Shown piece by piece: positions 1 to 8,863 of a stretch of 64,000 nt of DNA. This DNA is from an uncultured Flavobacteriaceae bacterium (lineage in GTDB: Bacteria > Bacteroidota > Bacteroidia > Flavobacteriales > Flavobacteriaceae). Numbering within the stretch: the first letter of the stretch is position 1; each line of letters opens with the position of its first letter. Both the position numbers and the translations under genes were made by a program. The notes under the pieces are model-generated. The model was given only the letters and a program-made list of their open reading frames with translations. It made no database searches and was not told the origin of the DNA. Where the stretch lies: the NCBI GenBank assembly GCA_947494325.1, contig CANLUS010000003.1, forward strand, positions 124,001 to 188,000. Direction: 5' to 3'.

Positions 1-8
1 ACAGGCGA

Positions 9-416
9 TTACCTAGCGAAACGATATTCAAATTTATCAGTAATAATTGATCCGTCAGAGGCAATATTTTGATTGATGATAAATCTATTTCCAGTAACGA
101 CTATCGAACCATATTCTAGATCGTCAATAAAAAGAAAATCTTCATTCGCAATGGTTTGAATTGAATAGTCATACGTACCAGGATCTAGAGCGTCGGCTAC
201 TCCTGCAGTATTATGCTCTACTATAAGTGTTCCGTTCACTTCATTAAACGTCCAATTGATCTGGTTTTGTTGGTAAGTTGTGTTACTGCCAGCTAGGCCG
301 CCAGTAGCTTGAATTAAGCTCCATTTGGCACTTGTTTGTGTTGGAGGTTGTAAATCAGATTCGATGGAACAACTTACTAAAACTAAAGACAAAATAATAA
401 TTGCAAATTTTCTCAT
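9..416 (-). CDS. hypothetical lipoprotein
   Basis: Encodes 135 residues. The N-terminus is a short lipoprotein signal peptide ending in a lipobox (LVSC, Cys16), so the product is probably anchored in the outer membrane or periplasmic face. The rest is polar and beta-rich, with a pattern resembling the small lipocalin-like lipoproteins common in flavobacteria, but I recognise no family with confidence. It lies 60 bp downstream of rluF on the same strand. No function is proposed. Confidence 0.65.
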   Translation of the reverse strand: MRKFAIIILSLVLVSCSIESDLQPPTQTSAKWSLIQATGGLAGSNTTYQQNQINWTFNEVNGTLIVEHNTAGVADALDPGTYDYSIQTIANEDFLFIDDLEYGSIVVTGNRFIINQNIASDGSIITDKFEYRFAR

Positions 417-475
417 TATGGTATTTTTAGAAGAGATGTATAAATATAGAAATGGTTGCGAATATACATCGATAA

Positions 476-1207
476 TTATTGATTGGTTTTAGAAGAATCG
501 GCAACTAAACGATGAATCTCATTTAATTCTTGCGATGTTAAATCACGCCATTGCCCAATTGGAACATCCAAAGAAACATTCATGATTCTAACACGTTTTA
601 GCTCCCGTACATGGTAGCCAAGATGCTCAGACATCCTACGTATTTGACGATTCAATCCTTGCGTTAAAATAATTCTGAATTTTACCACGCCAATTTGTTC
701 AACAAAACATTTGCGCGTAATGGTATCTAAAATAGGAACCCCATTACTCATTTGTTGCACGAACTGCTTAGTAATAGGCTTATCAACAGTAACAATATAT
801 TCTTTTTCATGATTGTTACGCGCTCTCAGAATTTTATTGACAATATCACCATCATTGGTTAAGAATATTAAACCTTCACTAGGTTTATCTAATCGACCAA
901 TGGGAAAAATTCTCGTTGGATATTTTATGAAATCAATAATATTATCTTTTTCAACCTTTGTGTCTGTAGTACATACAATGCCAACGGGCTTGTTAAAGGC
1001 AATATATACTGGTTTGTCGTTAGGAGGTGATATTAATTCACCATCTACATGCACTTCATCTGTAGGGCTAATTTTCGTACCCATTTCAGGAACTTTTCCA
1101 TTAATTGTGACACGTTTTTGTTCGATCAATTTATCGGCAGCTCTTCTAGAGCAATAGCCAACTTCACTGAGATATTTATTGATGCGTGTCAATTGATTTT
1201 CTTCCAA
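476..1207 (-). CDS. rluF: 23S rRNA pseudouridine synthase, RluF type
   Basis: This 243-residue protein belongs to the RsuA/RluB/E/F branch of pseudouridine synthases, which isomerise a uridine in rRNA. An N-terminal S4 RNA-binding domain (about residues 7-55, with SRRAADKLI) is followed by the catalytic domain, where the GRLDK motif at 104-108 carries the catalytic Asp107. The segments [14 protein letters not shown] and [16 protein letters not shown] are typical of RluF, which modifies U2604 of 23S rRNA in E. coli. Length fits the family. It is a cytoplasmic housekeeping enzyme. The RluF rather than RluB/E assignment rests on the HEKEY and ILRA segments and is likely but not certain. Confidence 0.9.
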   Translation of the reverse strand: MEENQLTRINKYLSEVGYCSRRAADKLIEQKRVTINGKVPEMGTKISPTDEVHVDGELISPPNDKPVYIAFNKPVGIVCTTDTKVEKDNIIDFIKYPTRIFPIGRLDKPSEGLIFLTNDGDIVNKILRARNNHEKEYIVTVDKPITKQFVQQMSNGVPILDTITRKCFVEQIGVVKFRIILTQGLNRQIRRMSEHLGYHVRELKRVRIMNVSLDVPIGQWRDLTSQELNEIHRLVADSSKTNQ

Positions 1208-1226
1208 TGCCTTTTCTTTTTAAATG

Positions 1227-1832
1227 TTACTTATGCTCCCAGTTAGAAGGGTCGTTGCTTTCACCTGGAGAAAGGCCTAATATATCTCCTTTTGTTGTTA
1301 CACCAAGTCCGAGTACCATCCTATTTACATAATTAAAATAACTAGTGACTTGATTGATTTCTAAGATTTCACCATCCGTAAATCCAACATTTTTTAATCT
1401 TTCGATATCACCTTGTTCGATTTTTTCTAAAGTTAATGTTAACTTTTGAGCATACTTAATGCCTTCGAAATACCTTTTTTCAAAATAGCCATCCAAAGTT
1501 TTATGCTGTATTGCTTCAAAAAATTCTTTTGCTTTTACATCGTCGTTTAAAAGTCTTCTAAGCCCTTCAAAATGGTGTTGAACACAATAATCACAGGTAT
1601 TTAGGAAACTCACGTACACTCCGATAGCTTCTAAGTACCATTTAGGTAATGTATTGTTCGAATTGTGTAAGACACTTTTATATAAGGTCATATGACCAAC
1701 CAAAGAGTGAGGGCGCAAACTATGAATAGAAAGTACATTATCTATGGCATTATTTGGTCCTTTTACACGATCGTAAATTTTTTTGAGTTGAGGATTAGCG
1801 TCCTTGTAATTAATAGTTTCTATCCAGGCCAT
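1227..1832 (-). CDS. AhpD-like peroxidase-related protein (carboxymuconolactone decarboxylase family)
   Basis: The 201-residue protein carries the family signature Cys80-xx-Cys83-xxx-His87 (CDYCVQHH) in a mostly helical fold. In AhpD-like proteins this CxxCxxxH site is a redox-active dithiol with a proton relay and gives alkylhydroperoxidase-type activity. The longer form seen here is usually annotated as a peroxidase-related enzyme. There is no signal peptide, so it is expected in the cytoplasm. It lies 20 bp from the GH16 gene (upstream on this strand) and 19 bp from rluF (downstream), so the three may share a transcript. The physiological substrate is unknown. Confidence 0.85.
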   Translation of the reverse strand: MAWIETINYKDANPQLKKIYDRVKGPNNAIDNVLSIHSLRPHSLVGHMTLYKSVLHNSNNTLPKWYLEAIGVYVSFLNTCDYCVQHHFEGLRRLLNDDVKAKEFFEAIQHKTLDGYFEKRYFEGIKYAQKLTLTLEKIEQGDIERLKNVGFTDGEILEINQVTSYFNYVNRMVLGLGVTTKGDILGLSPGESNDPSNWEHK

Positions 1833-1852
1833 GGTGTAATTATGAATGGGAC

Positions 1853-2851
1853 TTATTGAAAAACACGAACATAATCAACAACCAAGTATTGCGAGAAATT
1901 AGTAGAAGCATCTGGATTACCCGGCCAATTACCACCAACTGCAAGATTTATTAATAAATGAAATTCTTCTTGAAATTCACTCAAACCTGATGGGGTCGTA
2001 TCAATAACATGATATTCTACATCATCAATATACCATGTGATTTTTTCGGCATCCCAAATAATTGAGAAAACATGAAACTCATCTTTCAAATTTGTAGAAA
2101 CGACTTGGTTGCCTCCAAAATTGGCATTCTGACCACTATTATCCCAATGTGCAGTGCCGTACACTGTACTTTCATTACCAACACCACCAATCTTTTCCAT
2201 AATATCTATTTCACCGCATTTAGGCCAGCCAACTTCGTCAATATTTTCTCCTAACATCCAAATAGCAGGCCATATTCCTTTACCAACAGGTAGGGCAGCT
2301 CTTACATCTACTCGCCCATATTTAAATGAAAATTTACCTTTTGTTTTAATTCGAGATGATGTGTAATTATTATTTCCTGATTCGCGTTTAGCTGTGATCA
2401 CTAAATTTCCCTCAACAATCTGAACGTTTTGCTTTTGATACTTTTCTAATTCGTTGTTCCCCCATCCACAAATATTTGGACAACCATCTCCTAAATCGTG
2501 AGACCAAAAAGTATCATCTAAAGAAGAGGAATTAAATTCATCAGACCATATTTTAGTCATACCTGCATAATCCTCCGGTGTCGAATATCCACTATTTGGA
2601 ATAACAAGATTTTCTGCATTTAGATCATCATTGTCATTGGCATTTTCAACAAATCCAGTAGGTTGATCACAAGCCAATCGGGTTTTATTTGGATTGCCAA
2701 GGCCATCTTTGTCGAAATCTTCGTACCATGTTTTTTCAGTACATGCTTCATCAGGTTCTCCTGTTCCGTCAGAACTACAGCTGTTCAAACCGACTAAGGA
2801 AAGTGCAGCAATAGTAAGTAGTTGTAAATAATTTTTGTATAATAGTTTCAT
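1853..2851 (-). CDS. GH16 family glycoside hydrolase lipoprotein (laminarinase-like)
   Basis: A 332-residue lipoprotein with lipobox LNSC (Cys25). Residues about 40-75 form an Asp-rich segment (FDKDGLGNPNKTR, NDNDD) like a thrombospondin type 3 calcium repeat, used as a spacer in flavobacterial surface proteins. The catalytic domain follows, and the GH16 signature EIDIME near residues 213-218 supplies nucleophile and acid/base glutamates. GH16 enzymes cleave beta-1,3- or beta-1,3/1,4-glucans and some galactans; the EIDIME core with GWGNNELEKYQ resembles laminarinases. It likely acts at the cell surface on algal laminarin. No SusC/SusD pair accompanies it, so it is an isolated CAZyme. Substrate is inferred only. 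Confidence 0.9.
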   Translation of the reverse strand: MKLLYKNYLQLLTIAALSLVGLNSCSSDGTGEPDEACTEKTWYEDFDKDGLGNPNKTRLACDQPTGFVENANDNDDLNAENLVIPNSGYSTPEDYAGMTKIWSDEFNSSSLDDTFWSHDLGDGCPNICGWGNNELEKYQKQNVQIVEGNLVITAKRESGNNNYTSSRIKTKGKFSFKYGRVDVRAALPVGKGIWPAIWMLGENIDEVGWPKCGEIDIMEKIGGVGNESTVYGTAHWDNSGQNANFGGNQVVSTNLKDEFHVFSIIWDAEKITWYIDDVEYHVIDTTPSGLSEFQEEFHLLINLAVGGNWPGNPDASTNFSQYLVVDYVRVFQ

Positions 2852-2853
2852 AA

Positions 2854-3792
2854 TTAAAATGGTAATTTTTGTAAATCAACGTTACCTCCAGAGATCATCA
2901 AACCAATTTTCTTTTTCGCGAATTGGGACTTCGATTTTAATACAGCTGCCAAAGCCGTCGCGCTAGAGGGTTCTATAATTATTTTCATACGTTCCCAAAT
3001 GAGTAACATAGACGCCTTTATTTCGTCTTCGGTAACTCTAATAATTTCAGAAACATGATTGTTGATAATATTAAATGTAATATCACCTAAGGAAGTTTTT
3101 AAACCATCAGCAATAGTGTTGGTAGTTTCATTAAATACGATTTCACCAGCTTCTAGAGAACGATAAGCGTCATCAACCTCAAATGGTTCAGCGCCAATAA
3201 TTTTGCAAGATGGTGCAAAACTTAAAGCACTTAATGCAGTGCCAGAAATCAAGCCACCACCACCAACCGGTACTATAATATAGTCAAGATTTGGATGCTC
3301 ATGCAACAATTCTTTTCCTGCCGAAGCATTACCTAAAACCACGTTAAAATCATTATAGGGATGCACGAAGGTAGCTCCTTTTTCTTCTTGAATTTTTTTC
3401 GCATTAGTTTCTCTGGCCTCCAATGTTGGCAGGCATTCAGTTATTTCAGCTCCATAACCTCTTACAGCTTTTTTCTTTACTTCGGGAGCGTTATTGGGCA
3501 TGACAATATACGCCTTGATACCAAGACTTTTAGCGGCTAACGCTAGGGCTTGTGCAAAGTTGCCAGATGAATGAGTAACCACCCCTTTTCTTTGTTGAGC
3601 CTCACTCAATTGTAAAATTGCATTAGTTGCACCTCTCATTTTAAAGGCCCCCATTTTTTGAAAGTTTTCACATTTAAAAAAAATATCGGCTCCAGCAATA
3701 GTGTTTATGGCGGTCGAAGTTAGTACTGGAGTTTGATGCGTATAAGCAGCAATTCTTTCAGCACTTTCAATAATGTCTTCTTTTATATCCAT
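2854..3792 (-). CDS. PLP-dependent serine/threonine dehydratase
   Basis: The 312-residue protein is a fold type II PLP enzyme. The PLP-binding lysine is K51 in KMGAFKMRGA, the phosphate-side motif SSGNFAQA lies at about 75-82, and the glycine loop GGGGLISG near residue 180 holds the PLP phosphate. It has no C-terminal ACT regulatory domain, so it matches the short catabolic dehydratases and serine racemases rather than biosynthetic IlvA. It deaminates L-threonine or L-serine to a 2-oxoacid and ammonia in the cytoplasm. It directly abuts the DUF1684 gene (0 bp) and is 2 bp from the GH16 gene. Serine racemase activity cannot be excluded. Confidence 0.88.
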   Translation of the reverse strand: MDIKEDIIESAERIAAYTHQTPVLTSTAINTIAGADIFFKCENFQKMGAFKMRGATNAILQLSEAQQRKGVVTHSSGNFAQALALAAKSLGIKAYIVMPNNAPEVKKKAVRGYGAEITECLPTLEARETNAKKIQEEKGATFVHPYNDFNVVLGNASAGKELLHEHPNLDYIIVPVGGGGLISGTALSALSFAPSCKIIGAEPFEVDDAYRSLEAGEIVFNETTNTIADGLKTSLGDITFNIINNHVSEIIRVTEDEIKASMLLIWERMKIIIEPSSATALAAVLKSKSQFAKKKIGLMISGGNVDLQKLPF

Positions 3793-4398
3793 CTATTTAA
3801 ATACTTTTACTCCTGCTTTTATAGCAACTTTTAAATGATTTTCCCTTGGTGGAATCGGACATGAGTACTTTTCATTGTAAGCGCAATAAGGATTGTAGGC
3901 TTTGTTGAAATCTAATTCAATTATTCCATCTTTAGGATGACTAACGTCTAAATATCGGCCGCCTCCATAAGATTCGTTGCCAGATGTTTTATCCACAAAA
4001 GGAACAAAAAGATAATCTTTGTATTCGGGTTTGTCCTTGAGCTCTTGATCTTGATAAATCCTTAAGGAATACTTATTTCCATCTATTGTAAAAGTCGCAA
4101 TTCCATATGTTTTATAGAGTGATACTCTGTCGGTAGTGGTCTGCATTTGAAACACTTTCGGATCTTTTTGAAGCTCAAACTTAGCTTGAATTCTATAATT
4201 AGAATCAATAGGAAAAAAATCTAACGCAGAGAATTTCTTAAAATCTTTTTTGGTCAGAATGGTAGTTTCTTTGTCTGCAAATTTGATATTTTCTTCATAC
4301 CGATACTTTCTTATTTCTTGAATATACGAACTCGTGGTTGCTGTCTGTGAGCAACCAATGAGCGGAATTAAAATCAATAAGAACAAATACTTCTTCAT
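3793..4398 (-). CDS. DUF1684 domain-containing lipoprotein
   Basis: A 201-residue protein with a lipoprotein signal (lipobox LIGC, Cys16). The C-terminal half shows the hallmark DUF1684 blocks: GGGRYLDV, then ELDFNKAYNPYCAYN and YSCPIPPRENHLKVAI. These Tyr/Cys/Pro-rich blocks are strongly conserved in the family, but its function is unknown. It is first in a short - strand run with the dehydratase and the GH16 lipoprotein. Its upstream region is shared with the divergent MFS gene leader. Confidence 0.88.
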   Translation of the reverse strand: MKKYLFLLILIPLIGCSQTATTSSYIQEIRKYRYEENIKFADKETTILTKKDFKKFSALDFFPIDSNYRIQAKFELQKDPKVFQMQTTTDRVSLYKTYGIATFTIDGNKYSLRIYQDQELKDKPEYKDYLFVPFVDKTSGNESYGGGRYLDVSHPKDGIIELDFNKAYNPYCAYNEKYSCPIPPRENHLKVAIKAGVKVFK

Positions 4399-4457
4399 GT
4401 ACGAAAAATAAATATCAAAGATAGTGATTACTGTAGTTTTAAATGAAATTTATTTTG

Positions 4458-4465
4458 TACGTTTG
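4458..4465 (+). promoter_or_regulatory. candidate -7 promoter box upstream of MFS leader
   Basis: TACGTTTG matches the Bacteroidota -7 consensus TAnnTTTG. Transcription would begin near 4472, giving a leader of about 160 nt before the MFS start codon at 4632. I see no clear TTG at the expected -33 distance, so this is a moderate call. Confidence 0.4.
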
Positions 4466-4593
4466 ATGTATCAAATAAAGAGAATGATGTTTACCACAAA
4501 TTGTACTGTCCAGATTAAGCTGTCGTTTAGAGCGACTAGTTCGGGTATACATGTGTTGTGATTATATAGAAATAAAAAATAACAATAGTAATG

Positions 4594-4619
4594 AAACCCG
4601 GCTTATAGCCGGGTTTTTT
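4594..4619 (+). terminator. intrinsic terminator or attenuator just before the MFS gene
   Basis: A perfect 9-bp stem (AAACCCGGC, loop TTATA, GCCGGGTTT) is followed by a U-tract. It ends only 13 bp before the start codon of the MFS gene and no coding gene on this strand precedes it. It therefore terminates either a short untranslated RNA that starts near 4472 or acts as an attenuator in the leader of the transporter gene. Confidence 0.75.
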
Positions 4620-4631
4620 AGTTTTATACTT

Positions 4632-5837
4632 ATGGTAAAGAAAACATTTATTTTATACAAAGATTCATTTACTGGATTATCAACCGATATTTGGTGGTTG
4701 GCTTTTATTACGTTTATCAATCGCGCAGGAACGATGGTAATACCTTTTTTATCAATATATCTTGAAGATGATTTGAATTTGTCTGGCCCTCAGATAGGAT
4801 GGATCATGGCGAGCTTCGGTGTGGGGTCTTCAGTCGGCTCTGTACTTGGAGGTAAATTGACAGATAAGATTGGCTATTATAAGGTAATGTTTTGGAGTTT
4901 GTTTCTTACAGGTTTTCTATTTATTGGCTTGCAATTTATCACCACGTTTTGGGGGTTTGTAGGAGGTGTTTTTATAACAATGGTAGTTGCCGATACCTTT
5001 CGGCCTGCCTTATTTGTATCTCTAAATGCCTATAGTAAGCCTGAAAATCAAACAAGATCATTAACATTGCTTCGGTTGGCTATAAATTTAGGATTTACTT
5101 TTGGTCCAGCGATGGGAGGTTTGATCATTACAACATTGAGCTATAAAGGCTTATTTTGGATTGATGGTATTACCTGTATTTTGGCCATTATTTTGTTCCG
5201 ATTCTTATTAAAGAACAAACCTTTTGATAGAGTTGATGTTGAGAATGAATCTGAAGACAATAGATCTTCAATCTTTAAGGATAAACCGTATATGATATTT
5301 TTAGGAATTGTCTTTTTAATGGCGTTTGTTTTTTGGCAACTAATAGTTACTATGCCTTTGTTCTATAAAGAAATACATGGTTTGAATGCCTTTGAAATAG
5401 GGTTGTTAATGTCATTGAACGGCGGTTTAATTTTTATCACTGAAATGCCATTAATTCATAAGCTAGAAAAATCGTCAATTAATAAAATTCAGATTATTGG
5501 TTTTTCTTTAGCATTGTTCGGACTCAGTTTCTTGGTGTTGAATTTGACCAACTGGATAGGTATTTTGATCATTGGGATGACCATTATTACAGTAGCTGAA
5601 ATGCTAGCTTTTCCGTTTACAAATAAATTTGCAATGACGAGAGCTATAAAGGGTAAAGAAGGTATATATATGGCTGCCTATACGACGGCGTTCGGTATTG
5701 CTACAATTTTTAGTGCCAAATTTGGTTTTGAAATAGTTGATAAATATGGATATGACATCAATTGGTATATCATGGGCGGATTGAGTGCGATAGCCGTGTT
5801 GCTATCTTATATATTAAAAAAGAAGGTTGCTAATTAA
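4632..5837 (+). CDS. MFS transporter
   Basis: A 401-residue polytopic membrane protein of the major facilitator superfamily with about twelve hydrophobic segments and the loop 2-3 type motif GGKLTDKIGYYK. I chose the ATG at 4632 rather than the in-frame ATG at 4551, because the longer version would read through the strong terminator hairpin at 4594-4619 and prefix 27 polar residues to the first helix. Substrate is unknown; the sequence resembles drug or small-metabolite exporters more than sugar permeases. The leader with an intrinsic terminator suggests conditional read-through. Confidence 0.82.
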   Translation: MVKKTFILYKDSFTGLSTDIWWLAFITFINRAGTMVIPFLSIYLEDDLNLSGPQIGWIMASFGVGSSVGSVLGGKLTDKIGYYKVMFWSLFLTGFLFIGLQFITTFWGFVGGVFITMVVADTFRPALFVSLNAYSKPENQTRSLTLLRLAINLGFTFGPAMGGLIITTLSYKGLFWIDGITCILAIILFRFLLKNKPFDRVDVENESEDNRSSIFKDKPYMIFLGIVFLMAFVFWQLIVTMPLFYKEIHGLNAFEIGLLMSLNGGLIFITEMPLIHKLEKSSINKIQIIGFSLALFGLSFLVLNLTNWIGILIIGMTIITVAEMLAFPFTNKFAMTRAIKGKEGIYMAAYTTAFGIATIFSAKFGFEIVDKYGYDINWYIMGGLSAIAVLLSYILKKKVAN

Positions 5838-5853
5838 TAGTAACCTTCTTTTT
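5816..5853. terminator. bidirectional terminator between convergent genes
   Basis: An inverted repeat (AAAAGAAGGTT and AACCTTCTTTT arms) overlaps the last codons of the MFS gene and ends in a T-run. On the opposite strand the A-rich flank also gives a T-run, so it can terminate both the MFS gene and the convergent hydrolase gene. Confidence 0.75.
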
Positions 5854-5869
5854 CTTGGTTAAAAATCTC

Positions 5870-7801
5870 TTATTTCAAAATTGAAAATTCAATCGATGAT
5901 GAGGTAAACACCGTATGTGTTTGCGTTTTGAAATCATCTTCAGAAGCCTTGAAAATATTATCTACATAGGTTTGAGGATTTAAATCAATTAACGGGAACC
6001 ATGTGCTCTGTACTTGCACTTGAAGTTTATGCCCTTTTTTGATGGTATGATATACATCCTGTAGTTTGATGTTAACATCTGTTTGCTTGTTAGGTACAAA
6101 AGGCTCAGGGTTTGAAAAGCTGTTTCGAAACTTACCACGCATCACTTCACTGCGCACCATTAAATGGTAATTACTCATTTTTAAATGGTCTTGCATACCT
6201 TCTTCTTGCTCTTCTGCATCAGCAGGATGCACATCTATAATTTTTACAATCCAATCTGCATCAGTTCCGGTAGTGGCGACTTTTAACTTAGCCAGAATAT
6301 CTCCTGCCAAGGTTAAATCTTCCTCTAGTACCTCAGTCTCAAAAACTAATACGTCTGGTCTGCGTGCTGCAAAACGTTGATCATCAGTCATGTATTTTCT
6401 AGGCGTAAAGACGGTTTTGATATCTTCAGAATAGGGTACAGGACGCTTGATGTCACTTATAAATTTAAGCGCTGTATTTCCTCTAGCATCGGATGATAAA
6501 TGTTGATCACTGGATAAATACATAGATTGTTTAGTAACATTTTCTGGAGGCCAATTATCATAGGTTTTCCAATCTTTTTTACCAGAGTCATATACGTAGG
6601 CTTCTGGGAGACCAGAGTCTTTATCTCCTTTACCTTTTAAGAAATGATTGAAAAATTTTGTCTCAATATCTTGCTGGAAAAATTCTGAAATTGAATCTCC
6701 AAAATAATAATTACCTACAATATTTTTACCTCGACTTCGAGCCCATGCACCGTGATCCCATGGTCCAAAAACAATGGTGTTGTAATTATCTGGATTGTGT
6801 TTTTCAATATTCTTATAGGTTTCTAAAGGTCCGTATAAATCTTCAGCGTCAAACCATCCTCCCACAATCATTGTGGCTACCGAAGGTCTGATGTCTTTAA
6901 GATGTTGGATGATTCCTTTGCTCTGCCAAACGCTATCATAGTTGGGATGTTCTTTTAGTTCGTTCCAAAAAAAGTCATCTGTCATGTCATCTTTTTCAAT
7001 ACTTGGATTATCTAAAGTTTCGTATTCGAAGTATTTATTAAGATTACTTAAGGGACCGGCATCTAAAAAGAATTGGTATTGATCTTTGGTTTTGATGTCG
7101 GGTAGTTTATACCAAGCAGTATCTGTTGGAGTATCTTTTTGTGTTCCGAACAGAGCGGTTGCTCTAAAATAACTTAATAAGTAGGCTCCATTATGGTGGA
7201 AATCATCAAAATAAAAATCCCCAATACACGCTTGTGGAGAGGCCGCTTTTAAGGCAGGATGTGCATCAATGGTAGAATAAGTCGCATAGAATCCAGGATA
7301 TGAAATCCCCCAAGTACCAACGTTTCCATTATTATTTTCTACATTTTTAACTAACCAATCGATGGTATCATAAGTATCTGAACTCTCATCGACATCCGAA
7401 GTTGTCTTTTTATTAGGAATATAGGCTCTCATATTATCATAAGTTCCTTCGCTCATCCAACGCCCGCGTACATCTTGATAAACGATGATGTTCCCCTCTT
7501 TCATTAAATGAATATTGGGTCCTATTCTCTCACGAAACTTATCAGCTCCATAAGGTCTCGAACTATAGGGTGTGCGCTGCATCAAGATAGGATATTTCTT
7601 GCTTTTATCTTTTGGACTATAGATGGTTGTGTGTAATTTGATGCCATCTCGCATTTGAATAGCAACTTCTTGTTTGTCATAGTTATCCTGTACGTATGTA
7701 TCTGGTTTTTCTTCAGTTAGTACATTTTTATTTGTTTTTTTACATTGAATAAGACTAATGCTTAAAAGGAGAAATAAGGTTATTCTAAGAAGTAATTTCA
7801 T
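5870..7801 (-). CDS. CocE/NonD (X-Pro dipeptidyl-peptidase S15 type) hydrolase, lipoprotein
   Basis: A serine hydrolase of 643 residues from the ATG at 7801. This start places a lipoprotein signal (ISLIQC) directly at the N-terminus; an in-frame upstream start at 7846 would bury it. The nucleophile elbow GISYPG lies near residue 165, the Asp is in GGWFDAEDLYG and the His in GPWDHGAWA, followed by the C-terminal jelly-roll domain (about 450-640) typical of X-Pro dipeptidyl-peptidases and glutaryl-7-ACA/cocaine esterases. It likely cleaves peptides or acyl esters outside the inner membrane. It is transcribed alone. The true substrate is not deducible. Confidence 0.9.
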   Translation of the reverse strand: MKLLLRITLFLLLSISLIQCKKTNKNVLTEEKPDTYVQDNYDKQEVAIQMRDGIKLHTTIYSPKDKSKKYPILMQRTPYSSRPYGADKFRERIGPNIHLMKEGNIIVYQDVRGRWMSEGTYDNMRAYIPNKKTTSDVDESSDTYDTIDWLVKNVENNNGNVGTWGISYPGFYATYSTIDAHPALKAASPQACIGDFYFDDFHHNGAYLLSYFRATALFGTQKDTPTDTAWYKLPDIKTKDQYQFFLDAGPLSNLNKYFEYETLDNPSIEKDDMTDDFFWNELKEHPNYDSVWQSKGIIQHLKDIRPSVATMIVGGWFDAEDLYGPLETYKNIEKHNPDNYNTIVFGPWDHGAWARSRGKNIVGNYYFGDSISEFFQQDIETKFFNHFLKGKGDKDSGLPEAYVYDSGKKDWKTYDNWPPENVTKQSMYLSSDQHLSSDARGNTALKFISDIKRPVPYSEDIKTVFTPRKYMTDDQRFAARRPDVLVFETEVLEEDLTLAGDILAKLKVATTGTDADWIVKIIDVHPADAEEQEEGMQDHLKMSNYHLMVRSEVMRGKFRNSFSNPEPFVPNKQTDVNIKLQDVYHTIKKGHKLQVQVQSTWFPLIDLNPQTYVDNIFKASEDDFKTQTHTVFTSSSIEFSILK

Positions 7802-7861
7802 TTTAATAAGATTGGGGTTGTGTTTTCTAAGGGTAAAGCTACTCAAAATTATAACAAAGGA

Positions 7862-7887
7862 AAAGCCGCTGAAGAATCAACGGCTTT
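7862..7887 (-). terminator. possible terminator downstream of doxX
   Basis: A 7-bp inverted repeat (AAAGCCG and CGGCTTT, 12-nt loop) lies between the doxX stop and the start of the hydrolase gene. On the - strand the second arm runs into TTTT. The stem is short and the T-tract weak. Confidence 0.45.
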
Positions 7888-7938
7888 AAAAGTTATGTAA
7901 GTCGAAAGAAATGTTCTTTAGAACTCATAGGGTACTTG

Positions 7939-8307
7939 TTATAAGAGAGATCGAAATCGCCCCCAATTTCCATAAATTAAAGCAATCGTTAATAATGTTA
8001 CCAAGACTGCAGGACCAGATCCAGCAAGATCATACTTAAAATGGAAAATTAAAAAGTTAGCGGCCATTGACGCCGTTAATACAAGAGCAAATCCAATCCA
8101 TTTATTGGTTAGCAATAATACTCCGGCAAAAACTTCTAAAACTCCCAATATCGGAAAATATCCAGCTTTCCCGAGGGCTCCTAAAAATTCCGCTGCTTCT
8201 CCAGCAACTTCTGGCGCAGGTAAGAAATGGGCAAACTTATTGAGTCCGAATACGATCAAGACTAGGGCTAAAATGATACGTAAAAGCATCGATACTTTTT
8301 TACTCAT
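7939..8307 (-). CDS. DoxX family membrane protein
   Basis: The 122-residue protein has four hydrophobic helices in a small integral-membrane fold. The N-terminal LLRIILALVLIVFGLNKF is the usual start of DoxX/SURF4-like proteins, and the central GVLEVFAGVLLL segment also fits. Members are linked to respiratory chains or redox complexes, but the biochemical role is poorly known. It is monocistronic and divergent from the thioredoxin gene 151 bp away. Confidence 0.85.
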   Translation of the reverse strand: MSKKVSMLLRIILALVLIVFGLNKFAHFLPAPEVAGEAAEFLGALGKAGYFPILGVLEVFAGVLLLTNKWIGFALVLTASMAANFLIFHFKYDLAGSGPAVLVTLLTIALIYGNWGRFRSLL

Positions 8308-8458
8308 AAATGATAAATTTTAAGTTAGTAATTAATTGATTTGACGTACAATTTAGCAAATTCTAACAAAATGAGTTAGTTATGTCGATTATAGCGACTA
8401 AATTAGCGCTATTATGCTTTGAGCATGATTCTTGATAAAAACAGATAAAAAATAAGTT

Positions 8459-8830
8459 ATGACAACGTTGTTAACCAAAGAAACTTTTTTAGAAAAAGTG
8501 TTTAATTATGAGGAAAATAAAGAATGGAAGTATGAAGGAGACATTCCTTGTATTATAGATTTTTATGCTGATTGGTGTGGGCCTTGTAAAGCATTGGCTC
8601 CTGTTTTAGAGCAGTTAAGTGAAGAATATGATGGGAAAATACATATTTATAAAGTAGATACTGAAGCTGAGCAAGAATTGTCTGCTGCTTTCGCAATTAG
8701 AAGTATTCCTTCAATGTTATTTTGTCCTCCAAATAATGAACAACCTCAAATGGCTAATGGAGCATTACCTAAGCAACAATTAGAACAAATTATTGAAGAT
8801 GTATTAAAAGTAAAAAAGTCTGAATCGTAA
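8459..8830 (+). CDS. trxA: thioredoxin
   Basis: A 123-residue cytoplasmic thioredoxin. The active site WCGPCK (Cys40, Cys43) follows the CIIDFYADWC strand, and the cis-proline loop SIPSM is present in the second half. It reduces disulfides of partner proteins with electrons from thioredoxin reductase. Length is slightly above the 105-110 residues usual for TrxA because of an N-terminal extension. It has no signal peptide and its own terminator follows directly. Confidence 0.92.
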   Translation: MTTLLTKETFLEKVFNYEENKEWKYEGDIPCIIDFYADWCGPCKALAPVLEQLSEEYDGKIHIYKVDTEAEQELSAAFAIRSIPSMLFCPPNNEQPQMANGALPKQQLEQIIEDVLKVKKSES

Positions 8831-8843
8831 TTCAGACTTTTTT
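8812..8843 (+). terminator. terminator of the thioredoxin gene
   Basis: The stem AGTCTGAAT/ATTCAGACT starts in the last codons of the gene and encloses its stop codon, then runs into seven T residues. The A-run before the stem may also let it stop the convergent asd transcript. Confidence 0.85.
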
Positions 8844-8863
8844 TAGTATTTTGAAAGTTGTAA

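Noticed and set aside
813-1157. Open frame on the + strand opposite rluF
   Set aside because: It is antisense to a clear pseudouridine synthase, and its translation has no domain pattern.
4551-4631. Upstream in-frame start for the MFS transporter gene
   Set aside because: The extra 27 codons run through a perfect terminator hairpin and add polar residues unlike MFS N-termini. The ATG at 4632 is preferred.
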